Assembly (NCBI RefSeq): GCF_003323745.1
Contig: NZ_QOIL01000014.1
Location: 1-64,000, forward strand
DNA from: Sphaerisporangium album
Lineage (GTDB): Bacteria; Actinomycetota; Actinomycetes; Streptosporangiales; Streptosporangiaceae
Direction of reading: 5' to 3'
Length of the DNA stretch: 64,000 nt
Numbering within the stretch: position 1 is the stretch's first letter; the number at the start of each line of letters is the position of its first letter. Under the pieces are notes generated by a model. It was given only the letters and a program-made list of their open reading frames with translations. It was not told where the DNA came from and did not search any database. This document shows, in pieces, positions 16,275-24,375 of the stretch. Position numbers and translations under genes: made by a program.

Positions 16275-16597
16275 TCCCCGCCCACCTTGAGCTTGTCGAT
16301 CCGTGATGAGATGTACTCCCATTTCGCCCAGAACGTCGCGAGTTGTTCGCGCCCCGCGTCATTGAGCGCATAGAACTTGCGTGGCGGGCCCAGCCCGGAC
16401 GGTCGTTTCGTGACCTGGACGAGCCCGTTCTTCTCCAGTCGCAGCAGGATGGTGTACACCGTTCCTTCGACGACGTCGACGAAGCCGAGTTCGTTCAGCC
16501 GACGCGTGATGGCGTACCCGTAGGTCTCCTCGCTGCCGATGATCTCAAGCACACAGCCCTCGAGTGTGCCCTTCAGCATCTCCGTCAGGTCGTCCAT
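16271..16597 (-). CDS. PadR family transcriptional regulator
   Basis: A 108-residue winged-helix regulator with the PadR signature (LKGTLEGCVLEIIG, YGYAITRRLNELGF, VEGTVYTILLRLEKNGLV). Start ATG 16597 is strongly supported by AGGAGG six bases upstream. It heads the operon with two DUF1048 genes and probably represses its own promoter at 16641-16667. Confidence 0.9.
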   Translation of the reverse strand: MDDLTEMLKGTLEGCVLEIIGSEETYGYAITRRLNELGFVDVVEGTVYTILLRLEKNGLVQVTKRPSGLGPPRKFYALNDAGREQLATFWAKWEYISSRIDKLKVGGE

Positions 16598-16640
16598 CCC
16601 GGTCCTCCTGACTCGCACTAGTACTCCGTGGCACCGAGTA

Positions 16641-16667
16641 CCACTATACGGTACCACAAGGTAGTGG
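16641..16667. promoter_or_regulatory. Inverted repeat, likely PadR operator
   Basis: CCACTA (16641-16646) and TAGTGG (16662-16667) form an inverted repeat 44-70 bp upstream of padR. A GTACCA direct repeat lies within and around it. A TATAGT -10-like hexamer lies on the minus strand inside the left arm. Autoregulation by PadR is the expected reading. Confidence 0.5.
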
Positions 16668-16728
16668 AGTGTCCGGCAAGCGGCGAGCGACGGCTGTCGC
16701 GGCGTGTCAGCCTGCTCAGCGCAGAGAA

Positions 16729-16809
16729 GTTCTGGAGCCGTCAAGGGCAGTGCGATGGGCGATCCCTTGCGCGTCACGACGGAAACACGGCCTGAAAGGC
16801 GTCCCGAAC
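16729..16809. repeat. 101-bp hairpin repeat family, degenerate copy D
   Basis: It begins GTTCTGGAGC, keeps GATCCCTTGC in the right part of the central stem, and ends GCGTCCCGAAC, matching the right three quarters of copy C. The left stem arm is damaged, so it cannot form the full central hairpin. It is followed after 30 bp by copy C, a tandem arrangement with ~131-bp period. Confidence 0.65.
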
Positions 16810-16839
16810 CGCCGTGCCGAAGGCGCGCCCATGAGCATT

Positions 16840-16940
16840 GTTCGGGGCGCGGCGGTGTTCTGGAGCGGTTTCGGGCAAGGGTGAGGAACGATCCCTTGCC
16901 CGAAACCGCGGAAGAACGCCGACTCTAAGGCGCCCCGAAC
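16840..16940. repeat. 101-bp hairpin repeat family, copy C
   Basis: The element is bounded by GTTCGGGGCGC and GCGCCCCGAAC. Its centre is a perfect 15-bp stem (16867-16881 pairing with 16893-16907) around an 11-nt loop. It is the reverse orientation of copies A and B at 61.6-61.8 kb. The inner half of the stem (GCAAGGG) is shared, but the outer eight base pairs differ while still pairing. A GC-rich small hairpin (GCGCC-GGA-GGCGC) follows the element. It lies directly upstream of the cobalamin riboswitch. Confidence 0.8.
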
Positions 16941-16969
16941 CGCCGCGCCGGAGGCGCGGCAATAAGCAC

Positions 16970-17080
16970 TGATACCGTTCCAGTGACGCGTGGCTGGGAG
17001 CGAAGCCGGTGGAAGTCCGGCGCTGTCCCGCAACTGTGAGATCCCCCCGGATCGAGCCAGGTCGCCTCCTGCCGCGCCGA
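16970..17080 (+). promoter_or_regulatory. Cobalamin riboswitch
   Basis: Conserved elements appear in order: GAAGCCGGTGGAAGTCCGGC (17001-17020), then GCTGTCCCGCAACTGTGA, and GAGCCAGG with CCTGCC in the 3' part. This is the B12-binding core of the cobalamin riboswitch class. The btuF start codon lies ~80 bp beyond, with AGGAGG seven bases upstream, so the switch probably shuts the transport and salvage operon when adenosylcobalamin is plentiful, either by hiding the ribosome site or by terminating transcription. Confidence 0.88.
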
Positions 17081-17159
17081 CGTCTTCAACCCTCGTGGAA
17101 AAGGGTGATCCGTCCCACATCAACGGGTCCCTCGTTTCCCGGCAACAGGAGGAACCCAC

Positions 17160-18116
17160 GTGAGGCCCGTACGCACGGCCTTGGCGGGCGCGTTGCTGGG
17201 TGCGCTGACGCTGGCCGGATGCGGCCAGTCGACCGGCACCGCAGAAACCCCCGCCACCCCCGCCACCCCCGCCCCCGCGACCTCCGCGCAGGCCGGGGGC
17301 TTCCCGGTGACCGTCCAGGCCGGCAACGGCGCGGTGACCATCGCCAAGAAGCCGACGAAGATCATATCTCTGTCGGCCAGCCACACGGAGACGCTGTTCG
17401 CCATCGGCGCGGGCCCGCAGGTCCTCGCCGTCGACGACCAGTCGAACTACCCTCCGGAGGTCCCCAAGAGCGACCTGTCCGGGTACAAGCCCAACGCCGA
17501 GGCGATCATCGCCAAGCAGCCCGACCTGGTCGTCGTGTCCAACGACATCGACGGCATCGTCGCCGCGCTCACCAAGGTCGGCGTCCCGGTGCTGCTGGAG
17601 CCCGCCGCCACCAAGCTCGACGAGGCCTACGACGAGGTCGCCGACCTCGGGGCCGCCACCGGCAACGCCGAGAAGGCCGGCCAGGTCGCCGCGGACATGA
17701 AGCGGCAGATCGACGCGATCGCCGCCGCCGCGCCCAAGGGCAAGAACCTGACCTACCTCCACGAGCTGGACAGCACGCCGTACTCCGTGACGTCCAGCAC
17801 GTTCCTCGGCCAGATCTACTCCCTGTTCGGGCTGACCAACATCGCGGACAAGGCGCCCGACCCGGCCGGCGGCTACCCCAAGCTGTCCAGCGAGTTCGTG
17901 GTCAAGGCCGACCCCGACCTGATCTTCCTCGCCGACACCAAGTGCTGCGGCCAGTCCAAGGAGACGCTCGCCAAGCGGCCGGGCTGGGCCGGGCTCTCGG
18001 CGATCAAGAACGACCAGGTGATCGCCCTGGACGACGACATCGCCTCCCGCTGGGGGCCGCGCGTCGTCGACCTCGTCAAAGTGGTGGGCGAGGCCGTCGG
18101 GAAGGCCTCCGGCTGA
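17160..18116 (+). CDS. btuF: Cobalamin/cobinamide ABC transporter substrate-binding lipoprotein
   Basis: A 318-residue class III binding protein. The signal peptide ends in an L-A-G-C lipobox with Cys at residue 21, so it is lipid-anchored outside the membrane. A Thr/Pro/Ala-rich linker follows, and then two lobes of the periplasmic_BP_2 fold (IISLSASHTETLFAIG; PDLVVVSNDIDGI). The B12 riboswitch upstream and cbiZ downstream support a cobalamin or cobinamide ligand rather than a siderophore. GTG start, AGGAGG spaced by seven. Confidence 0.85.
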   Translation: MRPVRTALAGALLGALTLAGCGQSTGTAETPATPATPAPATSAQAGGFPVTVQAGNGAVTIAKKPTKIISLSASHTETLFAIGAGPQVLAVDDQSNYPPEVPKSDLSGYKPNAEAIIAKQPDLVVVSNDIDGIVAALTKVGVPVLLEPAATKLDEAYDEVADLGAATGNAEKAGQVAADMKRQIDAIAAAAPKGKNLTYLHELDSTPYSVTSSTFLGQIYSLFGLTNIADKAPDPAGGYPKLSSEFVVKADPDLIFLADTKCCGQSKETLAKRPGWAGLSAIKNDQVIALDDDIASRWGPRVVDLVKVVGEAVGKASG

Positions 18117-18211
18117 AACCCGCGACGGTCTCCTCCGAGCCCCCCTCGGAGCCACCCTCGGAGTCCCCGGCGCCCTCGGCGGCCCCGGGGGCTTCGGCGC
18201 GGTCGCGGAAG

Positions 18212-19207
18212 GTGGCGCTCACGGCCGCGCTCGCCGTGCTGGCCGTCTGCGTGCTGCTCGGGCTGGTGATCGGCGCGGTCGGCATGCCGGTGAAGGGCGT
18301 GGTGCTCGAACTGCTCGACCGGCTGCCCTTCGTCTCGGCCGACTCAGGGCTGTCGCCGGTCGAGAAGGGGCTGCTCGTCCAGCTCCGCCTGCCCCGGGTG
18401 GTGCTGGCGGCCGTCGTCGGCGGCCTGCTGGCGATGTCCGGCGCCGGCTACCAGGGCGTGTTCCGCAACCCGCTCGCCGACCCCTACCTGCTCGGCGCCG
18501 CCGCGGGCGCGGGCCTCACCGCCACCCTGATGATCGTGGTGATCCAGGTGGACGGGCTGGTGCCGCTCGCGGCGTTCGGCGGGGCGATCGGCGGGGTGCT
18601 GCTGGCGTACGCGCTCGGCAGCACGGCGGGGCGGGGCGGCGGCACGGCCACGCTGGTGCTGGCCGGGGTCGCGGTGTCCTCGTTCCTCGCCGCGCTCCAG
18701 GCGTTCGTGCAGCAGATCCGCGTCGAGCAGTTGCAGAAGATCTACTCGTGGATCCTCGGCGGCATCGGCGGGGACTGGTCGCAGGTGTGGCTGGTCGCAC
18801 CGTACGCCGTGGTGTCGTCGGTGGTCCTGCTGGCCCACGGGCGGCTGCTGGACGTGCTGTCGGTGGGGGACGACGAGGCGGTCGGCCTCGGCGTCGACGC
18901 CCGGCGGGTCCGGCTCGTCGTCCTGTGCGCCGCCTCCCTGGCCACGGCGTCGGCGGTCGCGGTCAGCGGGCTCATCGGGTTCGTCGGCGTGGTCGTCCCG
19001 CACGTCGTGCGCCGCCTGGCGGGCGGCTCCTACCGGGTCGTCCTGCCGTTGTCCCTGGTGGGCGGGGCCGCGTTCATGGTTCTCGCCGACCTGCTCGCCC
19101 GCACCATGCTCGCCCCGGCCGAGCTCCCCATCGGCGTGGTCACGGCCTTCGTCGGCGCGCCGTTCTTCGTCGGCGTGCTGCGCGCCACCAGGGCGGTGAG
19201 CGTGTGA
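18212..19207 (+). CDS. btuC: Cobalamin/cobinamide ABC transporter permease
   Basis: A FecCD-type permease of ~331 residues with about ten membrane segments and the family motif LADPYLLGAAAGAG. It forms the membrane channel between the BtuF-like lipoprotein and the BtuD-like ATPase. The start is uncertain. GTG 18212 is the first standard in-frame start but leaves no basic N-terminus and a poor ribosome site. The open frame continues upstream through a Pro/Ser-rich stretch to the btuF stop, so a non-standard CTG start near 18113 is possible. Confidence 0.85.
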   Translation: MALTAALAVLAVCVLLGLVIGAVGMPVKGVVLELLDRLPFVSADSGLSPVEKGLLVQLRLPRVVLAAVVGGLLAMSGAGYQGVFRNPLADPYLLGAAAGAGLTATLMIVVIQVDGLVPLAAFGGAIGGVLLAYALGSTAGRGGGTATLVLAGVAVSSFLAALQAFVQQIRVEQLQKIYSWILGGIGGDWSQVWLVAPYAVVSSVVLLAHGRLLDVLSVGDDEAVGLGVDARRVRLVVLCAASLATASAVAVSGLIGFVGVVVPHVVRRLAGGSYRVVLPLSLVGGAAFMVLADLLARTMLAPAELPIGVVTAFVGAPFFVGVLRATRAVSV

Positions 19208-20001
19208 CCAGGGAAGGCGAGGCCGGCCCGCGGCCGGTGGTGGTGAGGGACCTCGACGTCTCGCTGGACGGGCGGCCGGTGCTGTCCGGCGTCGGGCTGT
19301 CGGTGCGCGGCGGCGAGTGGCTCGCGGTCATCGGCCCGAACGGCGCGGGCAAGTCCACGCTGTTGCGGGCCATGATGGGCATGGTGGAATCCCGGGGCGA
19401 GGTGCTCGTGGACGGCGTGCCCGCGCGCGGCCTCAGGCCCCGGCAGCGCGCCCGGCTGATGGCGTACGCCCCGCAGGACCCGCTGCTGCCGCCGGCGCTG
19501 ACCGTCTTCGAGTACGCCATGCTGGGCCGCACGCCGTACATCTCCTATTTCGGCCGCGAGTCCCGCCGGGACAGGGAGGTCACCGGCTCGGTGCTCGACC
19601 GCCTCGCGCTGTCCCCGCTCGCCGGACGCCCGCTCGGCCACCTGTCCGGCGGTGAGCGCCAGCGGGTGGTCCTCGCCCGCGCGCTCGCCCAGCAGGCCCC
19701 CGTCCTGCTGCTGGACGAGCCCACCAGCGCCCTCGACCTCGGCCACCAGCAGCAGGTGCTGGAACTGGTGGACGGGCTGCGCCTCGCCGACGGTCTCACG
19801 GTGGTGACCACCATCCACGACCTCGGCCTCGCCGGGCAGTACGCCGACGCGATGCTGCTCATCGCCGGGGGTCGGCACGTCGCTTCCGGCCCGGTCGGGG
19901 ACGTGCTGACCGAGCCCCTGCTCGCCGCCCACTTCGGTGCGCGCGTCCACGTCCGCCCAGGGCCGGGCGGACGCCCGCTGGTCAACCTGGTCCGCCCGTG
20001 A
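19204..20001 (+). CDS. btuD: Cobalamin/cobinamide ABC transporter ATPase
   Basis: A 265-residue ABC ATPase. Walker A is GPNGAGKST (about residues 45-53), the Q-loop is APQDPLL, the signature is LSGGERQRV, Walker B is LLLDEPTSALD, and the H-loop is TIHDLGLA. It powers the BtuC-like permease from the cytoplasmic side. The GTG start overlaps the permease stop as GTGA, so the pair is translationally coupled. Confidence 0.88.
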   Translation: MTREGEAGPRPVVVRDLDVSLDGRPVLSGVGLSVRGGEWLAVIGPNGAGKSTLLRAMMGMVESRGEVLVDGVPARGLRPRQRARLMAYAPQDPLLPPALTVFEYAMLGRTPYISYFGRESRRDREVTGSVLDRLALSPLAGRPLGHLSGGERQRVVLARALAQQAPVLLLDEPTSALDLGHQQQVLELVDGLRLADGLTVVTTIHDLGLAGQYADAMLLIAGGRHVASGPVGDVLTEPLLAAHFGARVHVRPGPGGRPLVNLVRP

Positions 20002-20011
20002 GGAGCGCCCC

Positions 20012-20698
20012 ATGCTGTCCCTGAGTCACCGGCACGAGGACGGCGCGCGCCTCGCCTCGCTTCTGTGGGAGTTCGGCCCCGGCTGGCGGATGATCTCCTC
20101 GGGCGTCCTCGGCGGCGGTATCGGCCCACGCGAGTGGGTGCTGAACGCGCAGGTGGTGGCCGCGTACGCGCGCATGGACCCGGTGGAGCACCTGCGGGAG
20201 CTCGCCCCGCCGGGCCCCGGCGTCGGCATGCTGACCGCGGCCTCGGTCGCCCACTACAACCGCAGGCAGGACGGGGGAGCGGAGGCCGTCGCGACCGTCG
20301 GGCTGCGGGTCCCCACCTGGGCCGCGTCGCCCGAGGGAGAGCCCGACCCCGAGCTGCGGCCCCTGCGGCTCCACCCCGCGGCCCCCGGCACGATCAACAT
20401 CATCGTGGCCGTCCCCGTGGCCATGAGCGACGCCGCCCTGGTCAACACCGTGATGACCGTGACCGAGGCGAAGACCCAGGCCCTGATCGAGGCGGGGTAC
20501 GCCTGCACGGGCACCGCCTCGGACGCGGTCTGCGTGGCCGCGCCCGACACCGGTCCGGAGGAGCCGTTCGGCGGCCCCCGCTCGACCTGGGGCGCCCGCG
20601 TCGCGCGCGCCGTCCACCACGCCGTGCTGGAGGGCGCCCACGCCTGGGCGGCCGCCAACGACCTGGAGCCCGGGGACGCCCCCGTGGCTACGGGGTGA
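20012..20698 (+). CDS. cbiZ: Adenosylcobinamide amidohydrolase CbiZ
   Basis: A 228-residue cytoplasmic enzyme. CbiZ features are visible: SSGVLGGGIGP near residue 30, a GVGMLTAA stretch, and the C-terminal ASDAVCVAAP region. CbiZ removes the aminopropanol side chain from adenosylcobinamide or pseudo-B12-type corrinoids, giving adenosylcobyric acid for remodelling. ATG 20012 with AGGAG, ten bases after the ATPase stop, in the riboswitch-led operon. This makes the operon a corrinoid salvage system, not only B12 import. Its end overlaps the convergent kinase gene by 11 bp. Confidence 0.88.
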   Translation: MLSLSHRHEDGARLASLLWEFGPGWRMISSGVLGGGIGPREWVLNAQVVAAYARMDPVEHLRELAPPGPGVGMLTAASVAHYNRRQDGGAEAVATVGLRVPTWAASPEGEPDPELRPLRLHPAAPGTINIIVAVPVAMSDAALVNTVMTVTEAKTQALIEAGYACTGTASDAVCVAAPDTGPEEPFGGPRSTWGARVARAVHHAVLEGAHAWAAANDLEPGDAPVATG

Positions 20699-22544
20699 AG
20701 GCGGCGGTGCCCAGCAGGCGGTCGATCTGGGTCTGGTCGCATTTGGCGGGCGGGCAGAAGAAGGTGATCAGCGTCACCGGGCGGCCCTGGCCCCTGTTCA
20801 CGATGTAGACGACCAGGTCCAGGCGTCCCTGCTGGCCGGGGTCGTTCACCCCGCCCGTGAGCCGGAACGCGGGGCTGCCCGCGACCGTGGCCGATGTCGG
20901 CGCCGAGGCGAAGTCGGCCGGGCCCGGCAGGACGAAGCTCAGGCTGCGCTTGAGCGTCTCGGGCGCGTCGGAGGTGTTGATCGTGTCGTTGACCTTGGCG
21001 AAGACGCCCGTCGCGCGGTCGGGCTGGGTGCGGAGCAGCGCGTTCACCGCCGTCCAGTCCGAGGCGATCGGCACGGAGAACAGCGCGTCGAACTCGGCCG
21101 CGGCCGGGGAGACGATCAGGTACTCGTCGCTGTGCGTGCGCGCCTCCCACCCGCCGGGGTACTCGAACGCCACCGGCGCGGCCGTGCTGCCCGGGTACCG
21201 CTTGGAGCCCACGGGCGCCGCGCCGCCCTGGCCGAGCAGCAGCGTGGCGGCGACCGCCACCGACACCAGCACCGCCCCCGCCCCGATCAGCATGCCGGCC
21301 GGCAGGCGGCGCCTCTTGGCGGCGGGCCGCGCTCCCGGCGGGTGGGTGGCCGCGCCCCCGGCCGTCCGCTCCAAGCCGGGCGGGACGGTGCCGCCGCCGT
21401 GGACGGGGTGGCCTGAGTGCACGGCGGTGGGGGCGGTGAAGGGCGGCGTGGACTGGGAGAACTGCGCCTGAGGCTGGACGGGCGTCGGCGGGCCGGGCCG
21501 CGCGCCCCCGGGGAAGCCCTGCGGCGCGGGGACCGGTCCCGCCTGCTGGGGCGGCCACGACGAGGGCCGTCCCTCCGCCCCGGCGGCCTGGCGCGGCGGC
21601 CAGGACGGGCGTCCGTCCGGGCCGGGCTCCTGCCGCGGCGGCCAGGAGGACCTGACGTCCGGCCGGCCGGGGTGCTGCTCGTCCCCGCTGATCGCGTCGC
21701 GCAATGCCGCCACGAACCCCCGGCAGGTGTCGAACCGGTCCGTGGGCGACTTGGCGAGGGCCCGTGCCATCACGTGGTTGACGGCGTGCGGCAGGTCGGG
21801 CCGGTACGGGGTGAGCGGCGGCGGGTCGTGCGAGACGTGCGCGTACAGCAACGCCAGCTCGGTGTCCCGCTGGAACGGCGGCTGCCCGCTCAGCGCCTCG
21901 TACACCACGCAGGCGAAGGCGTACAGATCGCTGCGCCCGTCCACGACCTGGCCCCGGATCTGCTCGGGGGCGACGTAGCGCGGCGTGCCCATGAAGTGGC
22001 CCTGGCTGGTGAGGCCCGCCTCGGAGTAGGTGCTCTTGGTCAGCCCGAAGTCGGTCAGGTAGATGTGCTCGGGGCCGCGCTCGGACTCCTCGGTGACGAG
22101 GATGTTCGCCGGCTTCACGTCCCGGTGCACGAGCCCCTGCTGGTGGGCGGCGTCGAGCGCCGAGGCGATCTGCGAGAACAGCGCGTACGCGCGCGCCACC
22201 GGCATCGGACCGCTCGCCTGGATCACCTGGCGAAGGTCGGGCCCCTCGACGAACCGCATGGCGATGAACAGCAGCTCGCCGCTGTCGCCCGCCTCGTAGA
22301 TCGGGATGATGTTGGGATGGTCGATGCCCGCCACCAGCCGTGACTCGCGCACGAACCGGTCGCGGAAGCGCTGGTCCTGCGAGAGCTGCGGCGCCAGCAC
22401 CTTCAACGCGACCGTACGGCCGAGCCGCTGGTCGCGGGCGCGGTAGACCGTCGCCATGCCCCCGCGGCCGACCACCGCCTCCACGAGGTAGTCCGCCACC
22501 TGTGCGCCGATCAGTGGCGGCATCGAGAATCCTTGCTCGCTCAT
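20688..22544 (-). CDS. Membrane Ser/Thr protein kinase (PknB type)
   Basis: A 618-residue kinase. The glycine loop is GRGGMATVY, the ATP-binding Lys is K48, the HRD motif is residues 140-142 and DFG is residues 165-167. A ~130-residue Pro/Gln-rich cytoplasmic linker follows the kinase domain. One membrane helix lies near residues 425-450, and a ~165-residue extracellular domain carries two cysteines at the end (FFCPPAKC). The outer domain is not PASTA and probably senses an unknown signal. The pseudoprotease gene lies just upstream on the same strand (25-bp gap) and is a likely substrate or partner. Confidence 0.9.
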   Translation of the reverse strand: MSEQGFSMPPLIGAQVADYLVEAVVGRGGMATVYRARDQRLGRTVALKVLAPQLSQDQRFRDRFVRESRLVAGIDHPNIIPIYEAGDSGELLFIAMRFVEGPDLRQVIQASGPMPVARAYALFSQIASALDAAHQQGLVHRDVKPANILVTEESERGPEHIYLTDFGLTKSTYSEAGLTSQGHFMGTPRYVAPEQIRGQVVDGRSDLYAFACVVYEALSGQPPFQRDTELALLYAHVSHDPPPLTPYRPDLPHAVNHVMARALAKSPTDRFDTCRGFVAALRDAISGDEQHPGRPDVRSSWPPRQEPGPDGRPSWPPRQAAGAEGRPSSWPPQQAGPVPAPQGFPGGARPGPPTPVQPQAQFSQSTPPFTAPTAVHSGHPVHGGGTVPPGLERTAGGAATHPPGARPAAKRRRLPAGMLIGAGAVLVSVAVAATLLLGQGGAAPVGSKRYPGSTAAPVAFEYPGGWEARTHSDEYLIVSPAAAEFDALFSVPIASDWTAVNALLRTQPDRATGVFAKVNDTINTSDAPETLKRSLSFVLPGPADFASAPTSATVAGSPAFRLTGGVNDPGQQGRLDLVVYIVNRGQGRPVTLITFFCPPAKCDQTQIDRLLGTAAFTP

Positions 22545-22569
22545 GGCCCCCCCGGGGCTCCTCGTTCGC

Positions 22570-24105
22570 TCATCGGTCCACCGGGTGGCCGCAGAAACCG
22601 CAGAATCGGTGCGCCTGGCCGAGCCGCATGCCGCACTGCGTGCAGAACCGCGCCTGCCCGCCCTCGGCGACGGCCCCGTGCCCGGCTCCGGCGTGCGGGG
22701 TCCCCGTGTGCTCCGCTCCGGTGGGCGGAACCCCCGTTCGCGGCTGCCCCGCCGTCCCCTGGCCCTCGCCGGCGGCGGGCATCGCCTGGGTGCCCTGGGA
22801 CGGCCACACGTAGACGCCGGCCATCGCGTCCGGCGGCGGCTCGTCCCCGGCCGCGTTCGCCCGCCGCCTGCGCCGCAGCGTCAGCGGCACGGCGATCGCC
22901 ACCGCGACCCCGGCGACCACCACGCCGATCGCGACGGGCAGCATCGAGGACACGCCCGTCACGCTCCGGGCGGGCGCGGCCCCGGGCGTCGTCGCGCCGG
23001 AGGGAGCCGTGCGGCCGGCGCGGGCGACGCGCAGGTGGTCCTGGGCCACGGCGTGGTCGGGCCGCAGCCTGAGCACCTGCTCGAAGACGGGGATCGCGTT
23101 GGCGTAGGACTTGTTGTGGAACGACGCGAGCCCGGTCTCGTACACGACGTCGACGGGCCCCCTGCGCGCCGTCACGCCCGCCGCGACCAGCGCCGCCCGC
23201 ACGTCGTCCACCGGCGTCAGCGTCTCCGGGCTTCCGCCGCCCCCGGTGACCAGGCCCACGACCTCGCTCTTGACGTCGTCGATCACCGCCGCGCCGTCGC
23301 CGTCGTCGGAGAGGAACGCGTCGAGCTTCGCGCGCTCGGCCGCCTTGAACGTGCGCCCGCCCGGCGGGTCGAGGTGGGCGGTCTGCAGCTTGGGGGGCGC
23401 CTTGGCGCTCGGACGGGCGGGCAGTCCCGCGACGTCGACGGACTCGATGCCGCTGCCCAGCGTCGTGCCGAGGGGGACGGTCGGCAGCGTGGCGTCCTCG
23501 CCGCCCTTGGTGAGCTTGAGGACGGCCGGCGCCCCGGGCGAGGTGCCGGTGTGCAGCAGCTCGGCGGGGTACCCCTCCGGCGCGGGCGGGTCGGCGTAGG
23601 GGAACACGGTGACGTCGGTGGTGACGGTCGCCGAGCAGGTGGAGTTGCGGCCCTGCGGCGGGTAGCACGCCCTCAGGCGGGCGTTCAGGTCGGGGTCCTT
23701 CAGCTTGTGCTCGTCGAAGTCCGCGGGGATCTTCACCTTGAAGTACTCGGCGAAGATCTTGTTGGCGGCGTAGACGCTCGGGTCCTTCTCGGCCTGGACG
23801 ACGCCGGTCGCCGTCACCACGACCCCGTCGGGGGCCACGGTGAACCCGCTGCCGGTGCCGACCGGCGTCTCGTACTCGCGCACGACGCGCCGGATGGTGC
23901 TCCGGTCGTCGAAGAGCGTGATCGACACGTGGGCGCGCGCCTCGACGCGGACCGTTCCAGGCGTCACGCGGTCGGTGGAGCCGCTGGGGTGGGGGTGCAT
24001 CGTCCCCGCGTGGGCGGAGGCGAGCCCGGTGAAGCCGGTGAGCACAGTGAGGCCGAGCGATCCGAAGATGCCGAACCCCGCGACGAGGTGGTGCAGGCGG
24101 GGCAT
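22570..24105 (-). CDS. Secreted/membrane trypsin-like pseudoprotease with TPR-like region and zinc ribbon
   Basis: A 511-residue protein with an N-terminal signal-like helix. A trypsin-fold region follows in which GSGFTVAPDGVVVTATGVV (residues 85-103) matches the protease motif around the catalytic His, but the His is absent. Residues 269-288 match the Ser loop, but read GDGAAV instead of GDSGGP. A TPR-like stretch (AIPVFEQVLRLRPDHAVA), one membrane helix and a cytoplasmic tail with a CTQC..CGFC zinc ribbon complete the protein. Proteolysis is therefore not expected; a scaffold or sensor is more likely. It is cotranscribed with the Ser/Thr kinase. Confidence 0.7.
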   Translation of the reverse strand: MPRLHHLVAGFGIFGSLGLTVLTGFTGLASAHAGTMHPHPSGSTDRVTPGTVRVEARAHVSITLFDDRSTIRRVVREYETPVGTGSGFTVAPDGVVVTATGVVQAEKDPSVYAANKIFAEYFKVKIPADFDEHKLKDPDLNARLRACYPPQGRNSTCSATVTTDVTVFPYADPPAPEGYPAELLHTGTSPGAPAVLKLTKGGEDATLPTVPLGTTLGSGIESVDVAGLPARPSAKAPPKLQTAHLDPPGGRTFKAAERAKLDAFLSDDGDGAAVIDDVKSEVVGLVTGGGGSPETLTPVDDVRAALVAAGVTARRGPVDVVYETGLASFHNKSYANAIPVFEQVLRLRPDHAVAQDHLRVARAGRTAPSGATTPGAAPARSVTGVSSMLPVAIGVVVAGVAVAIAVPLTLRRRRRANAAGDEPPPDAMAGVYVWPSQGTQAMPAAGEGQGTAGQPRTGVPPTGAEHTGTPHAGAGHGAVAEGGQARFCTQCGMRLGQAHRFCGFCGHPVDR

Positions 24106-24375
24106 TTCCGCCTCCTGTTCCGGACCGAGGTGACTCCAGGGTCGCAGCGCGGAGTGCGGCGTTCAAGGCCGATACAGCCGCCGTCACGCAGTTGCAATCG
24201 CGTGTTGAACGATCTGCGACTGCGCCAATGATCTAGGGGTCGCTTGAAGCCCGCTTGTAGGTCGCTTGCGGACGCCCCCACGGCGATGGTGGCGGCCAGG
24301 ATCGGGCGTTAGTGTCCAGGCCATGGCCGTGACGAACGCCCGTCACGACCCGGAGACGACCCGAAGGAGCGCCAC

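Noticed and set aside
17009-18112. Long upstream extension of the BtuC-like frame
   Set aside because: It runs through the riboswitch and the btuF gene in another frame; the part before ~18.1 kb is Arg-rich shadow.
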